Assembly (NCBI GenBank): GCA_025357835.1
Contig: JANYLM010000104.1
Span: 19,131 to 83,130, forward strand
DNA from: Gammaproteobacteria bacterium
Lineage (GTDB): Bacteria > Pseudomonadota > Gammaproteobacteria > Steroidobacterales > Steroidobacteraceae
DNA length: 64,000 nucleotides
Direction of reading: 5' to 3'
The notes under the pieces are model-generated. The model did no database searches. It saw only the letters and a list, made by a program, of their open reading frames with translations, and had not been told where the DNA came from. Below are positions 50,626 through 59,140 of this stretch, piece after piece; position 1 is the first letter of the stretch, and every line of letters starts with the position of its first letter. Both the position numbers and the translations under genes were made by a program.

Positions 50626-51411
50626 TCAGTTCGCAAGCGTAAAGCCACCATCGACCACAAGCGCCTGTCCGGTGATGTAGCGTGATTCATCAGAAGCGAG
50701 AAACAGCACGGCATTGGCGATGTCGCGCGGCTCCTGAAAGGAGCCAAGCGGGATATTGGCGAGAAATCCCTGAACAAAGGCGGCCCGACTGAGACCCGCC
50801 TGGGCCGATAAGCGGTCGAATAGCGCGTCGAACATGGGCGTTTGAACTTGACCCGGGTGGATGGAGTTGCAGCGGATCCGGTAGCCGGCCCGAGCGCAGT
50901 AAAGGGCGACGGAGCGAGACAAATGCTCTACGGCTGCTTTGGCAGCACCATAGGCGGTCAGGAACGGAGTGGGTACCAGAGAGGCCACAGATGAGAAATT
51001 GATGATGGAGCCGCCCCCGGATCTCGCCAATAGCGGAATCGAATGTTTGCACGCAAGGAACACGCCGCCGCCGTTGACCTTGAAGACCTGATTCCAGTCC
51101 TCGATCGGCGCGTGCTCGGGATCCTTGGCGGCCGCAGGGTCGCCTTCGATACCTGCGTTGTTGACCAGAACGTGAAGCGAGCCTTCGGTTCGGGCGATAT
51201 CGGCGATAATGCGTTGCCAATCGGACTCCGACGCCACATCTTGGCGGATGAACCTAGAGCGCAAATCCTCAGCGGCCTGGAGGCCGGCATCCTCCTTGAT
51301 ATCTGTCAGTACCAGACGTGCTCCTTCCTCGGCCAGTCGCCTGGCGACGCCATTTCCAAGCCCCTGAGCCGCGCCCGTCACGAGAACTACCTTGCCTTCA
51401 AGACGCGCCAC
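50626..51411 (-). CDS. Short-chain dehydrogenase/reductase
   Basis: A classical SDR of 261 residues. The cofactor loop is TGAAQGLG (12-19), with Asp37 after the second strand (LVLTDI) favouring NAD(H). NNAG occurs at 84-87, the catalytic Ser141 in NFSSVAS, and Tyr154/Lys158 in YGAAK. The C-terminal block YITGQALVVDGGFTLAN is typical. Probably oxidises an alcohol intermediate or a dihydrodiol of the compound handled by this island. Divergent from the TonB receptor gene. Confidence 0.9.
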   Translation of the reverse strand: MARLEGKVVLVTGAAQGLGNGVARRLAEEGARLVLTDIKEDAGLQAAEDLRSRFIRQDVASESDWQRIIADIARTEGSLHVLVNNAGIEGDPAAAKDPEHAPIEDWNQVFKVNGGGVFLACKHSIPLLARSGGGSIINFSSVASLVPTPFLTAYGAAKAAVEHLSRSVALYCARAGYRIRCNSIHPGQVQTPMFDALFDRLSAQAGLSRAAFVQGFLANIPLGSFQEPRDIANAVLFLASDESRYITGQALVVDGGFTLAN

Positions 51412-51485
51412 GATTTCTCCTCAAGATTCGAACATCGTCCTGCGCCGACACTGCAGCAATGACAGCTCCGTAGGGAATAGCGGAG

Positions 51486-51523
51486 ACCACTCAGTGCGGG
51501 GCGAGCGCCGTGAGCTGAGTGGT
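51486..51523. promoter_or_regulatory. Inverted repeat in the SDR-TonB divergent promoter region
   Basis: ACCACTCAG (51486-51494) and CTGAGTGGT (51515-51523) form a perfect nine-base inverted repeat with a 20-base loop, arm centres 29 bases apart. It lies between the two divergent starts in a 195-base gap. Candidate operator for the nearby LuxR- or IclR-type regulator. Confidence 0.4.
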
Positions 51524-51606
51524 TCACGCTATGGCGCCGACACCCTGTTGCGTGTTGTCCTGGAGAAATGCCGGGGGCCGTACGAAAAACGAAAGTGGGG
51601 GTAAAA

Positions 51607-53886
51607 ATGCGAGATAAATGCGGACGCAATGTCGGACGTGAGCCGATTCTTGGAATCTCAAATCACCGCCGCGCAGTGATCGCGGCCATCGCTCTGGTGC
51701 TTTCCGCGGCTGCGCCGGCGCAGACCACACCCGCGGTGGCTGCCAAGCCTGTGCAGTCGGTTTCCGGTGCCGCTTCTGCCGACGCGTCGGGTTCGACTCT
51801 CGAAGAGGTTGTGGTGACCGCGACCCGACGCGAAACGAATCTCCAGAACGTGGGCATCGCGATCTCTGCCTTCTCCGGCCGGGAGCTCATCGATCAGGGC
51901 GTCTACCAGACGACTGATCTGGCGGCCGTGACGCCAGGGCTGCAGTTTTCCGAGCCGGGTGGCTCCCCGGTTGCCGGCCTGCTCGCGATCCGCGGTGTTT
52001 CACAGAACGACTTCGCCGGACACATCGAGCCCGCCAATGCGTTCTATATGGACCAGGTCTATCAGCCATCCAACGCGGCAAGCGTTCAAGAATTCTATGA
52101 CGTCAATCGTGTCGAGGTGCTGAAAGGACCGCAGGGTACTTTGTTCGGCCGCAATGCGACGGGCGGTCTCGTGCACGTGATTACGAACCAACCCACCGAC
52201 CAGGAGGAGGGGTTCGCAAACCTTTCAGGCGGAAGTTTCGGCCAGGTGCGTTTCGAAGCAGCGATGGGCGGTCCAATTGCAGAGGGAGTGTCCGGGCGCG
52301 TCGCAGTGCTGCGCGACAAGAGCGACGGATTTGTTAAAAACGCCATAGGTCCGGCGCTCCTGAGGGACGATACGTACGCCGTGCGGGGTCAATTGCGTAT
52401 CGCCCCGAATGACCGCCTCACGGTGTTGTTGGAGGCGGACACGTACATCATCGAGCCGGTCACGACCGGCGGCGACTACATCACTGCAGCCTACCCGGGG
52501 CCCGATGGACTCGGCCTGCCGAAGCCGGCTGGGAGCCCCACCGGCTTCGGCTACGCCCCTTCGGGCGATCCGTATCGCGGATCGTTCGACTATCCCGGCC
52601 GGTTTGCACGCCGCGTGTCGAGCGGGGCCGCACACGTCACATACGATTTCCTAAACGGTCTGTCGCTGTCTTCCATTACCAGTTATCAGAAACTGCGCAG
52701 CGAATACTCGGCGGACAATGACTTCTCCCCCGTCCCGTTCGCTATCTTCGATCAGAACGCCAGCGCACGGCACCTCACCCAGGAACTGCGTCTGACCGGT
52801 GCCACCCAGCGCAACCATTGGACCGCGGGCCTGTATTTCTTGCGGATCGACGGCGCCTATCTGCAAGCGTTCGACATCCTGCCCATCGCGACCCGCCCCT
52901 TGGAAACGCATTCCGTCGACACGAAGTCCTATTCGGCGTTCGGTCAAGACGAGGTCCAATTGCGCGACAATCTGCGGTTAACCGCCGGCGTCCGTGGCAC
53001 GCGCGACCATAAGGACTACCAGTATCAGGAGAACTGCGTGGGGCCTGCCTGCAGCGCATTATTGGCGCCCGGAACCATCGGCACGGCCGGCTTGCTGACC
53101 GACTCACACGCGGAGACGGGATGGTCGGGCCGCCTGGAGCTCGACTGGCAAGCGACGCGGGACGCGCTGTACTACGCGAGCATCAATCGTGGCTACAAAG
53201 CGTTCAATTACAACGCGGGATTCGTCGGTCATGCGCCGCTGGCGCTGTTTCGCTTCCATGGCGAGAATCTGCTGGCATACGAAATAGGCAGCAAGCTCGA
53301 GTTTCTTGAGCGGCGTGCGCGATTCAACGTCGCCGCGTTCTACTACGACTACTCGGACTATCAGGCATTCGACCAGCGCGGGTTCAATTTTACGCTGTTC
53401 AATACGAGCGCCCATATGTACGGCACGGATGCTGAGCTGACGCTGCGCCCACTGCGGGGGCTGACGCTCAACGCGGGCGCCGCCTTCTTGCACACCGCGG
53501 TGGACGACATACCCATTGCCAACGAACGGCTGACGCGAGAAGCACCTCAGTCACCCAAATTCACCTTCAATGCGTCAGCAACCCAGGCTGTGGCGATTGG
53601 CTCCTCAACCCTGTCGGCGACCTTGGAAGGAAACTATACCGGCGATTTCTATGCGCAGCTAACCAACGCACCAGTCACGCTGATCCCGCACGGATGGCTC
53701 GCGAACGCACATGTCAGCCTCGCAACCTATGGAGAGCGTCTGACCTTCGCGGTGTCCGCCAACAATGTGTTCAATAACGCAAAGCCGGCATACGCCTTCG
53801 ATAATTCCAGCCCACCGCTCGGCGCTACGTACAACACCTATGTGCGACCACGATGGGTCAATGCAGCCGTCAACTACAAATTCTAA
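51607..53886 (+). CDS. TonB-dependent outer-membrane receptor
   Basis: Energy-dependent uptake channel. The ATG at 51607 has a strong G-rich ribosome site (GGGGGTAAAA) and gives 759 residues. The signal peptide (AVIAAIALVLSAAAPAQA-like) is followed by the TonB-box-like LEEVVVTATRRETNLQNV, the plug domain (GVSQNDFAGHIEPAN, VEVLKGPQGTLFGRNATGG) and a 22-strand barrel ending NAAVNYKF. The RNATGG plug motif is typical of sphingomonad-type receptors for aromatics, steroids or sugars. First gene of a pair with the cupin. Confidence 0.92.
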   Translation: MRDKCGRNVGREPILGISNHRRAVIAAIALVLSAAAPAQTTPAVAAKPVQSVSGAASADASGSTLEEVVVTATRRETNLQNVGIAISAFSGRELIDQGVYQTTDLAAVTPGLQFSEPGGSPVAGLLAIRGVSQNDFAGHIEPANAFYMDQVYQPSNAASVQEFYDVNRVEVLKGPQGTLFGRNATGGLVHVITNQPTDQEEGFANLSGGSFGQVRFEAAMGGPIAEGVSGRVAVLRDKSDGFVKNAIGPALLRDDTYAVRGQLRIAPNDRLTVLLEADTYIIEPVTTGGDYITAAYPGPDGLGLPKPAGSPTGFGYAPSGDPYRGSFDYPGRFARRVSSGAAHVTYDFLNGLSLSSITSYQKLRSEYSADNDFSPVPFAIFDQNASARHLTQELRLTGATQRNHWTAGLYFLRIDGAYLQAFDILPIATRPLETHSVDTKSYSAFGQDEVQLRDNLRLTAGVRGTRDHKDYQYQENCVGPACSALLAPGTIGTAGLLTDSHAETGWSGRLELDWQATRDALYYASINRGYKAFNYNAGFVGHAPLALFRFHGENLLAYEIGSKLEFLERRARFNVAAFYYDYSDYQAFDQRGFNFTLFNTSAHMYGTDAELTLRPLRGLTLNAGAAFLHTAVDDIPIANERLTREAPQSPKFTFNASATQAVAIGSSTLSATLEGNYTGDFYAQLTNAPVTLIPHGWLANAHVSLATYGERLTFAVSANNVFNNAKPAYAFDNSSPPLGATYNTYVRPRWVNAAVNYKF

Positions 53887-53909
53887 CGTCGTTAGTGGAG
53901 GACTCCCCA

Positions 53910-54398
53910 ATGCAGGTTACTCAATTCCAGCTCGCGGCCTCAGCGGCGGTCGGCAGCACCCCGACAGTGAAGTCCGCTTTCTTCGACCCCGCTGTCTTGC
54001 CGTGGGCGGACTGGGTAATGCCCGGCACATGGTTCAAGCTCTTGAATGTGAATCCAATGACCGGCGGGTTTTCGATGCTCCTCAAGGTCGAACCGAACAA
54101 TAGCGCGCCTGTTCATGGTCACCTTGGCGCGGTCGAGGGGTTCATCCTCGAGGGCGGGTTTTCGTACGCTCAAGACCATGGCCATACCGGCCACTACGTA
54201 TTTGAAGGCGCGGGTATTCGGCACGAGCCCAACACGCATCCGGGCGGCTTGGTTATGTTTGCCGTCATCCACGGACCGCTTTGCGGCTACAACGCCGAGG
54301 GCACGATTGCAGGCATCGTTGACGCGCGCATGATGTATGAGATGGCGGTAGCGGCCGGCGCGGCGGGGCACATTGAAAAGCCGTCGCACTGGGTCTAG
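53910..54398 (+). CDS. Cupin-domain protein, possible ring-cleaving dioxygenase
   Basis: A 162-residue cupin starting at the ATG at 53910, which has GGAGG upstream (the track start lies in the receptor gene). Cupin motif 1 is HGHLGAVEGFILEGG, with ligands His69, His71 and Glu76. Motif 2 includes GAGIRHEPNTH with candidate His105. The size and the WVMPGTWFKLL opening recall 2,4'-dihydroxyacetophenone dioxygenase-like cupins, but this is tentative. It lies 23 bases after the receptor stop, so it is probably co-transcribed. Confidence 0.7.
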   Translation: MQVTQFQLAASAAVGSTPTVKSAFFDPAVLPWADWVMPGTWFKLLNVNPMTGGFSMLLKVEPNNSAPVHGHLGAVEGFILEGGFSYAQDHGHTGHYVFEGAGIRHEPNTHPGGLVMFAVIHGPLCGYNAEGTIAGIVDARMMYEMAVAAGAAGHIEKPSHWV

Positions 54399-54592
54399 CG
54401 GTCGCCCCAAGCGTACCTGCAGAAGGGCGAGACTCAACTGGCGAGCGCGATATAGCGAGACCTTTATCTTGCTTTATCGATGGACCAGCACGCCATAAAA
54501 ATGCTGTAAAAATCCCTATAGAACCGGTGACACAAGTTCACGCTTGCAGGTCTCCGTGCGAATACCTTCTTTTCAAAATCTTTGCATCGGTA

Positions 54593-54615
54593 GCGCTAAA
54601 GCAGCGCCTCTTTTT
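54593..54615 (+). terminator. Possible Rho-independent terminator
   Basis: GCGCT-AAAGC-AGCGC followed by CTCTTTTT in the 285-base gap between cupin and porin genes. The stem is only five pairs, so this is weak. The rest of the gap shows no gene. Confidence 0.35.
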
Positions 54616-54683
54616 ACACGCCGGTGGCCATCATGGGCGATCTTGTTTCGGCTCGGCGATGGCGTTGAAGAGGAGTGGCTTTT

Positions 54684-56525
54684 GTGAAAATGCAAATGTT
54701 CCTGCGAAATATTCTGCTGTGCGCAGTGACGGTCGGAGCCGTGCTGCCTAAGTCGAGCATTGCGGACGCGCCGGCAGCGATGGTCAAAGTCTCGTCGGGT
54801 GCCATTGTAGGAATCCTGACCAATGCCGCAAAGCGACCGATCGGCGGCGCGACAGTCACGGCAATCAGATCGTATGGCGGTGCCATTCGCGCGACCATAT
54901 CAGGCGGCGATGGCATGTATTCATTCGCGGACCTCGCGCCCGGGGTCTGGTCCCTCAGCGTGCAGGTGGACGGCCTTCCGGAAGTGTCGGCGCCTCCGCT
55001 GCAAGTCATTGCCAGCCGAGCGACTCGCTACGACCTGTTGACGAATGCTCCGGGCGCCCAACCGACGCAGACGCCCGCGCAAGCAATACCCGAGGCGCTG
55101 CAGTCGCCTGACCCGGTTACGGTCAACGATACCGTCACCCCATGGGCCGACGTGGGCTATATCGGTTGGATGAACGGCAACACGCGCGAAAACTCAGCGA
55201 TATTCGACACCAAGTTCTTCACGCCGGAAGTCCGGTTCGACATGAACTATTTGCAATCCTCCAACCTTCCGAAGGACCACACCATCGGCGGGTCCACCGA
55301 GGAATTCCGTTCCGGCGAATTCCAGATCGAGCAAGTCAGCTTTGGCGGTGACTTTCATTGGCACAATGTAAAGGCGCGCTTCCTATCGATGTATGGACTC
55401 TTTGCCGTTACGACGCCGCGCAACGATGCCAGCGGGGCCGTCGGCCAGTGGGATCTGCAAGGCGCCTACAAATACTTTTCTGAAGCCAACGCTGGCTATC
55501 ACTGGGACTACAAGCATGGTCTCAATGTCGACTTGGGTGTTTTCGTTTCTTACATCGGCCTATTCAGCTACTACAATTTTGACAACTGGACCTACCAGCC
55601 CTCGTTCGTATCATCCAATACTCCGTGGTTCTTCAATGGATTGCGAATCCAATTCTGGCCGACCCAGCATCTTAAGATCGAGCCCTGGATCGTCAACGGT
55701 TGGCAGTCCTACGCGAAGTTCAACACTCATCCCGGATTCGGCGGACAGATCCTCTGGATCCCGAACGACTCGCTGAAGCTGGTCTTCAACACTTATTCAC
55801 TCGGACAGGACAATCTGGCGGGCGGAAGCGGGCAGCCCGCCAACGGCGGGAATCCCAATGCCACCATTGGTCTTCCCAACCCCAACGCGCCGTACGTGAA
55901 CTACGCCAAGGTTCAGCGCATTCACGAGGACGACAGCATCCTGGTGAAATACTACGACAGCCACGGGCAAAGCGGCCATGGCATCTCCAGAATGGCGTTC
56001 TCCTACACATTGGATATCGGTTGCGAGTACGGCGGCGGCGTGAGTTGCATCAAGGGACCAAACAAGGAGAGCTTCTTGGGCATGATGTTCTACGATCGCA
56101 CGTGGTTCGATAACAATATCTACGCCGTGACTATCGGTGGCGGCTTCATGAACAATCCGGGTCGCTACCTGGCACTGGTCCCGCCGATCAATGGAGCAAC
56201 CGCCGCCAGCGGCACGCCTTATTTCACTCAGAATCCCGGCCAGAAACTCTATCAATGGGACGCTCAGCTTAATTTTCAGTACATGCCAACGGACTGGATC
56301 ACTTGGTGGACTGAAGCAACGTTCCGACACTCGGATGTCCCCTATTGGACGGGATCGGGCGGAATTACGCCTCCCACGGGCAATACCGGCTCACCCTCGA
56401 GCTTCAACTGCAATAACGGCACCGTGGCAGGCGCCGACAGCTGCGCCGGCGAAGGCGGCATTTGGAACCCGGACCTGCGTACGCGTGAAATAGTCTTCGG
56501 TGCCGGCGTCATGGTCAAATTCTAG
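54684..56525 (+). CDS. Outer-membrane porin (BBP2-like) with N-terminal regulatory-like domain
   Basis: About 613 residues from the GTG at 54684, chosen because GAGGAG lies eight bases before it. A signal peptide (FLRNILLCAVTVGAVL, cut near IADA) is followed by a carboxypeptidase-regulatory-like beta domain (about 35-115: SGAIVGILTNAAKRPIGGATVTAI). A Pro/Gln linker leads to a beta-barrel with aromatic-rich strands (ITWWTEATFRHSD, FVSYIGLFSYYNF) ending VMVKF. The barrel resembles putative BBP2 porins. The domain fusion is unusual. Probably transports the island substrate. Confidence 0.72.
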   Translation: MKMQMFLRNILLCAVTVGAVLPKSSIADAPAAMVKVSSGAIVGILTNAAKRPIGGATVTAIRSYGGAIRATISGGDGMYSFADLAPGVWSLSVQVDGLPEVSAPPLQVIASRATRYDLLTNAPGAQPTQTPAQAIPEALQSPDPVTVNDTVTPWADVGYIGWMNGNTRENSAIFDTKFFTPEVRFDMNYLQSSNLPKDHTIGGSTEEFRSGEFQIEQVSFGGDFHWHNVKARFLSMYGLFAVTTPRNDASGAVGQWDLQGAYKYFSEANAGYHWDYKHGLNVDLGVFVSYIGLFSYYNFDNWTYQPSFVSSNTPWFFNGLRIQFWPTQHLKIEPWIVNGWQSYAKFNTHPGFGGQILWIPNDSLKLVFNTYSLGQDNLAGGSGQPANGGNPNATIGLPNPNAPYVNYAKVQRIHEDDSILVKYYDSHGQSGHGISRMAFSYTLDIGCEYGGGVSCIKGPNKESFLGMMFYDRTWFDNNIYAVTIGGGFMNNPGRYLALVPPINGATAASGTPYFTQNPGQKLYQWDAQLNFQYMPTDWITWWTEATFRHSDVPYWTGSGGITPPTGNTGSPSSFNCNNGTVAGADSCAGEGGIWNPDLRTREIVFGAGVMVKF

Positions 56526-56532
56526 GCGAGCC

Positions 56533-56823
56533 GTGAGCAACAAAGCCACGGCGTGCATCGGTTGCGGCGCTCCTCTGACCATATCGTCGGGCGCTGATGT
56601 CGTTCCAAATCGTTCAAACGCGCCGCCGCCGACGCGCGAGTAGATCAAGCGGCGCGCATTGGCATCCTTTGCGACGCTGGTGCTGGGAGGGGTCTGGGCC
56701 GGCATTTTAGGCCACCTGCCCGGCAGAAACCGGCTTGCTTCGTTTGGGGCGGCACTGCTGGTTATCGGTGAATTGTGCTGGTTGATGGTGACGCTTGTTC
56801 ACGCGATATCGTTTCGGCGGTAG
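56533..56823 (+). pseudogene. Zinc-ribbon/two-span membrane protein gene with in-frame amber stop
   Basis: Reading from the GTG at 56533 gives MSNKATACIGCGAPLTISSG, a CxxC zinc-ribbon-like start. A TAG stop interrupts at 56641. The same frame then continues for 59 codons with two hydrophobic segments (FATLVLGGVWAGILG and FGAALLVIGELCWLMVTLV) to FRR and a TAG at 56821. The continuity suggests one gene of 97 codons split by a single base change, or a sequencing error. Not in the ORF track. Confidence 0.5.
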
Positions 56824-57195
56824 CTCGACGACCGTTTAGTCTCGGTCGCAAACGCCAGTAGCGGAGAATCGGCTAAGGCATTGGGCTAGCCCGCCGCCGA
56901 CGCCTAAAATTTGAAGCGCTGTCCGGACGTGGAGCAGCCAGGCGAGACCGACTGTACTGATCAATGTCGAGGCACGGAGCTTGTTACATGTGACGCAACA
57001 GGTGCTGCGTCGCACGCAACAAAATCCAACTTTCCGTATCCTTTGTGCGTTGCGGCGCCGCTACAGACAACTCTCAATCCGCGCGCTGCGTCGGCACATC
57101 ACATTGGTGACCACGCACCAAGTTTGCTCGTAAGTGCAAATGTAACGCAATCGATTAACGCCGTAAGCGGCTAATCCACCTCACATCATGCCTGC
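56824..57195. other. Intergenic region upstream of glnK
   Basis: No convincing gene (the track ORF 56911-57174 has no domain or ribosome site). It contains TTGGTG-ACCACG-CACCAA and GTGACGCA-ACAGGTGC-TGCGTCGCAC, inverted repeats that could bind an activator for the sigma-54 promoter. They do not match the NtrC consensus (TGCACCA...TGGTGCA) in arm order. Confidence 0.4.
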
Positions 57196-57211
57196 TGGCA
57201 CAGCGCGTGCT
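57196..57211 (+). promoter_or_regulatory. Sigma-54 promoter of glnK-amtB
   Basis: TGGCAC-AGCGC-GTGCT, with GG (57197-57198) and GC (57209-57210) separated by ten bases as the -24/-12 elements require, 72 bases before glnK. The position before glnK-amtB is as expected for NtrC-dependent nitrogen control. Confidence 0.8.
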
Positions 57212-57222
57212 TTATGTCCTAG

Positions 57223-57621
<399 letters not shown>

Positions 57622-57642
57622 ATCTTAAGGGGATTAGCACTG

Positions 57643-58995
57643 ATGAATAACTTGTCTAGATTAGTTCTTTTCGGGCTGTTGGCGATGGGGGCTTCGACAG
57701 CATGGGCCGACACGCCGGCACCGGCGGCGGAAGCTGCTACCCCAGCGCCGGCTCCGACTGAGCCTCAGTTAGTAGGTACCGACAAAATAAATTCGGGCGA
57801 TACGGCATGGATGCTGACGTCGACTGCGTTGGTCTTGATGATGACGATACCGGGTCTCGCGCTCTTTTACGGCGGCATGGTGCGCAAGAAGAACGTACTG
57901 GCGACTCTGATGCAAAGTTTCGCGATTACCTGCGTCGTCACGATATTGTGGTGGCTCGTCGGCTATTCCTGGGCCTTCACGCCAGGGAGCGCATACCTCG
58001 GAGGGTCGAGTCGATTCTTGTTCAACGGCATGGTGTACATGCATGACGCGAATAAGCTGATGGTATCGCACCTCGGACTGACGGTTCCTGAGTCGGTCTA
58101 TGCGATGTTCCAGCTGACATTTGCGATCATCACGCCGGCGTTGATTGCCGGTGCGTTCGCCGATCGCATGAAGCTCTCGGCGATGCTGGTATTCATCTCG
58201 GTATGGTCGCTCGTGGTGTACGCACCTGTTGCACACTGGGTGTGGGAACCGTCAGGCTGGCTCGCCGTCAAGGGCGTCCTCGACTTCGCGGGCGGCACGG
58301 TAGTGCACATCAACGCCGGAATTGCGGGTCTCGCCAGCTGTTTGGTACTCGGCAAGCGCATTGGCTACGGCAAAGAATCCATGCCGCCGCATAATTTGAC
58401 GCTGACCCTGATCGGCGCTTCGCTGTTATGGGTGGGTTGGTTCGGATTCAACGCGGGTTCTGCGGTTGCAGCGGACGGCCGCGCGGGTATGGCCTTTATG
58501 GCGACGCAAATCGCAACGGCGGCCGCCGCGTTAGGTTGGATGTTTGCCGAATGGATCGCAAAGGGCAAACCCAGCGTTTTAGGTATCGCCTCAGGTGCGG
58601 TCGCTGGACTCGTTGCCATTACACCCGCGTCTGGATTCGTAGGGCCAAGAGCTTCGGTTGTCATCGGCGTAGTGGCCGGCGTAGTCTGCTTCCTCGCCGC
58701 TACTGCACTGAAGAGTGCGCTGGGATATGACGACTCGCTGGACGCATTCGGCGTGCACTGTATCGGCGGTATCATCGGCGCTTTGCTGACCGGCGTCTTC
58801 GCAAGCAAGGAAATTGGCGGCGTAGAAGGTTCGGTGATCACGCAGCTCTGGGGCGTGGGTACGACCTTGATCTACGGTTTCGTCATGAGCTTCATCATTC
58901 TGAAAGTCATCGATATGACGATGGGATTGCGCGTGACCGAAGAGCAAGAACGGGAAGGCCTCGATATCTCGCTGCACGGCGAGAAGATCGAATAG
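57643..58995 (+). CDS. amtB: Ammonium transporter AmtB
   Basis: Inner-membrane ammonium channel, regulated by GlnK. The 450-residue protein has a cleavable signal sequence (LVLFGLLAMGASTAWA) and an Ala/Pro-rich linker. Eleven helices follow, with the signature LFYGGMVRKKN and the conserved DFAGGTVVHINAG block containing a pore histidine, plus DAFGVHCIGGIIGALLTG with the second. Typical periplasmic N-terminus. Coupled to glnK by 21 bases. Confidence 0.96.
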   Translation: MNNLSRLVLFGLLAMGASTAWADTPAPAAEAATPAPAPTEPQLVGTDKINSGDTAWMLTSTALVLMMTIPGLALFYGGMVRKKNVLATLMQSFAITCVVTILWWLVGYSWAFTPGSAYLGGSSRFLFNGMVYMHDANKLMVSHLGLTVPESVYAMFQLTFAIITPALIAGAFADRMKLSAMLVFISVWSLVVYAPVAHWVWEPSGWLAVKGVLDFAGGTVVHINAGIAGLASCLVLGKRIGYGKESMPPHNLTLTLIGASLLWVGWFGFNAGSAVAADGRAGMAFMATQIATAAAALGWMFAEWIAKGKPSVLGIASGAVAGLVAITPASGFVGPRASVVIGVVAGVVCFLAATALKSALGYDDSLDAFGVHCIGGIIGALLTGVFASKEIGGVEGSVITQLWGVGTTLIYGFVMSFIILKVIDMTMGLRVTEEQEREGLDISLHGEKIE

Positions 58996-59011
58996 GGACC
59001 TCGAGTGTCTG

Positions 59012-59047
59012 AGCTTCCCGGCGGCGCACGGGCACCCCCGGGAAGCT
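59012..59047 (+). terminator. Inverted repeat after amtB
   Basis: AGCTTCCCGG and CCGGGAAGCT, a perfect ten-base stem around a 16-base loop, 17 bases after the amtB stop. No T-run follows, so it may act as a weak terminator or an mRNA-protecting hairpin. Confidence 0.4.
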
Positions 59048-59140
59048 GCCATCTCACGAACCGGCGAGATTGACGACGAGTGCGGATCGCCACGCGCCAG
59101 GTACGTCCCACAAATAAATTCTTCAGGGATGGATTGTCTA

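Noticed and set aside
57109-57126. TTGGTG-ACCACG-CACCAA as an NtrC site
   Set aside because: Arms are in the opposite order to the NtrC consensus TGCACC...GGTGCA; kept only as a generic inverted repeat.
56911-57174. Track ORF of 87 codons upstream of glnK
   Set aside because: No domain, no ribosome site and Cys/Ala-rich random-looking composition; it overlaps the likely regulatory region of glnK.
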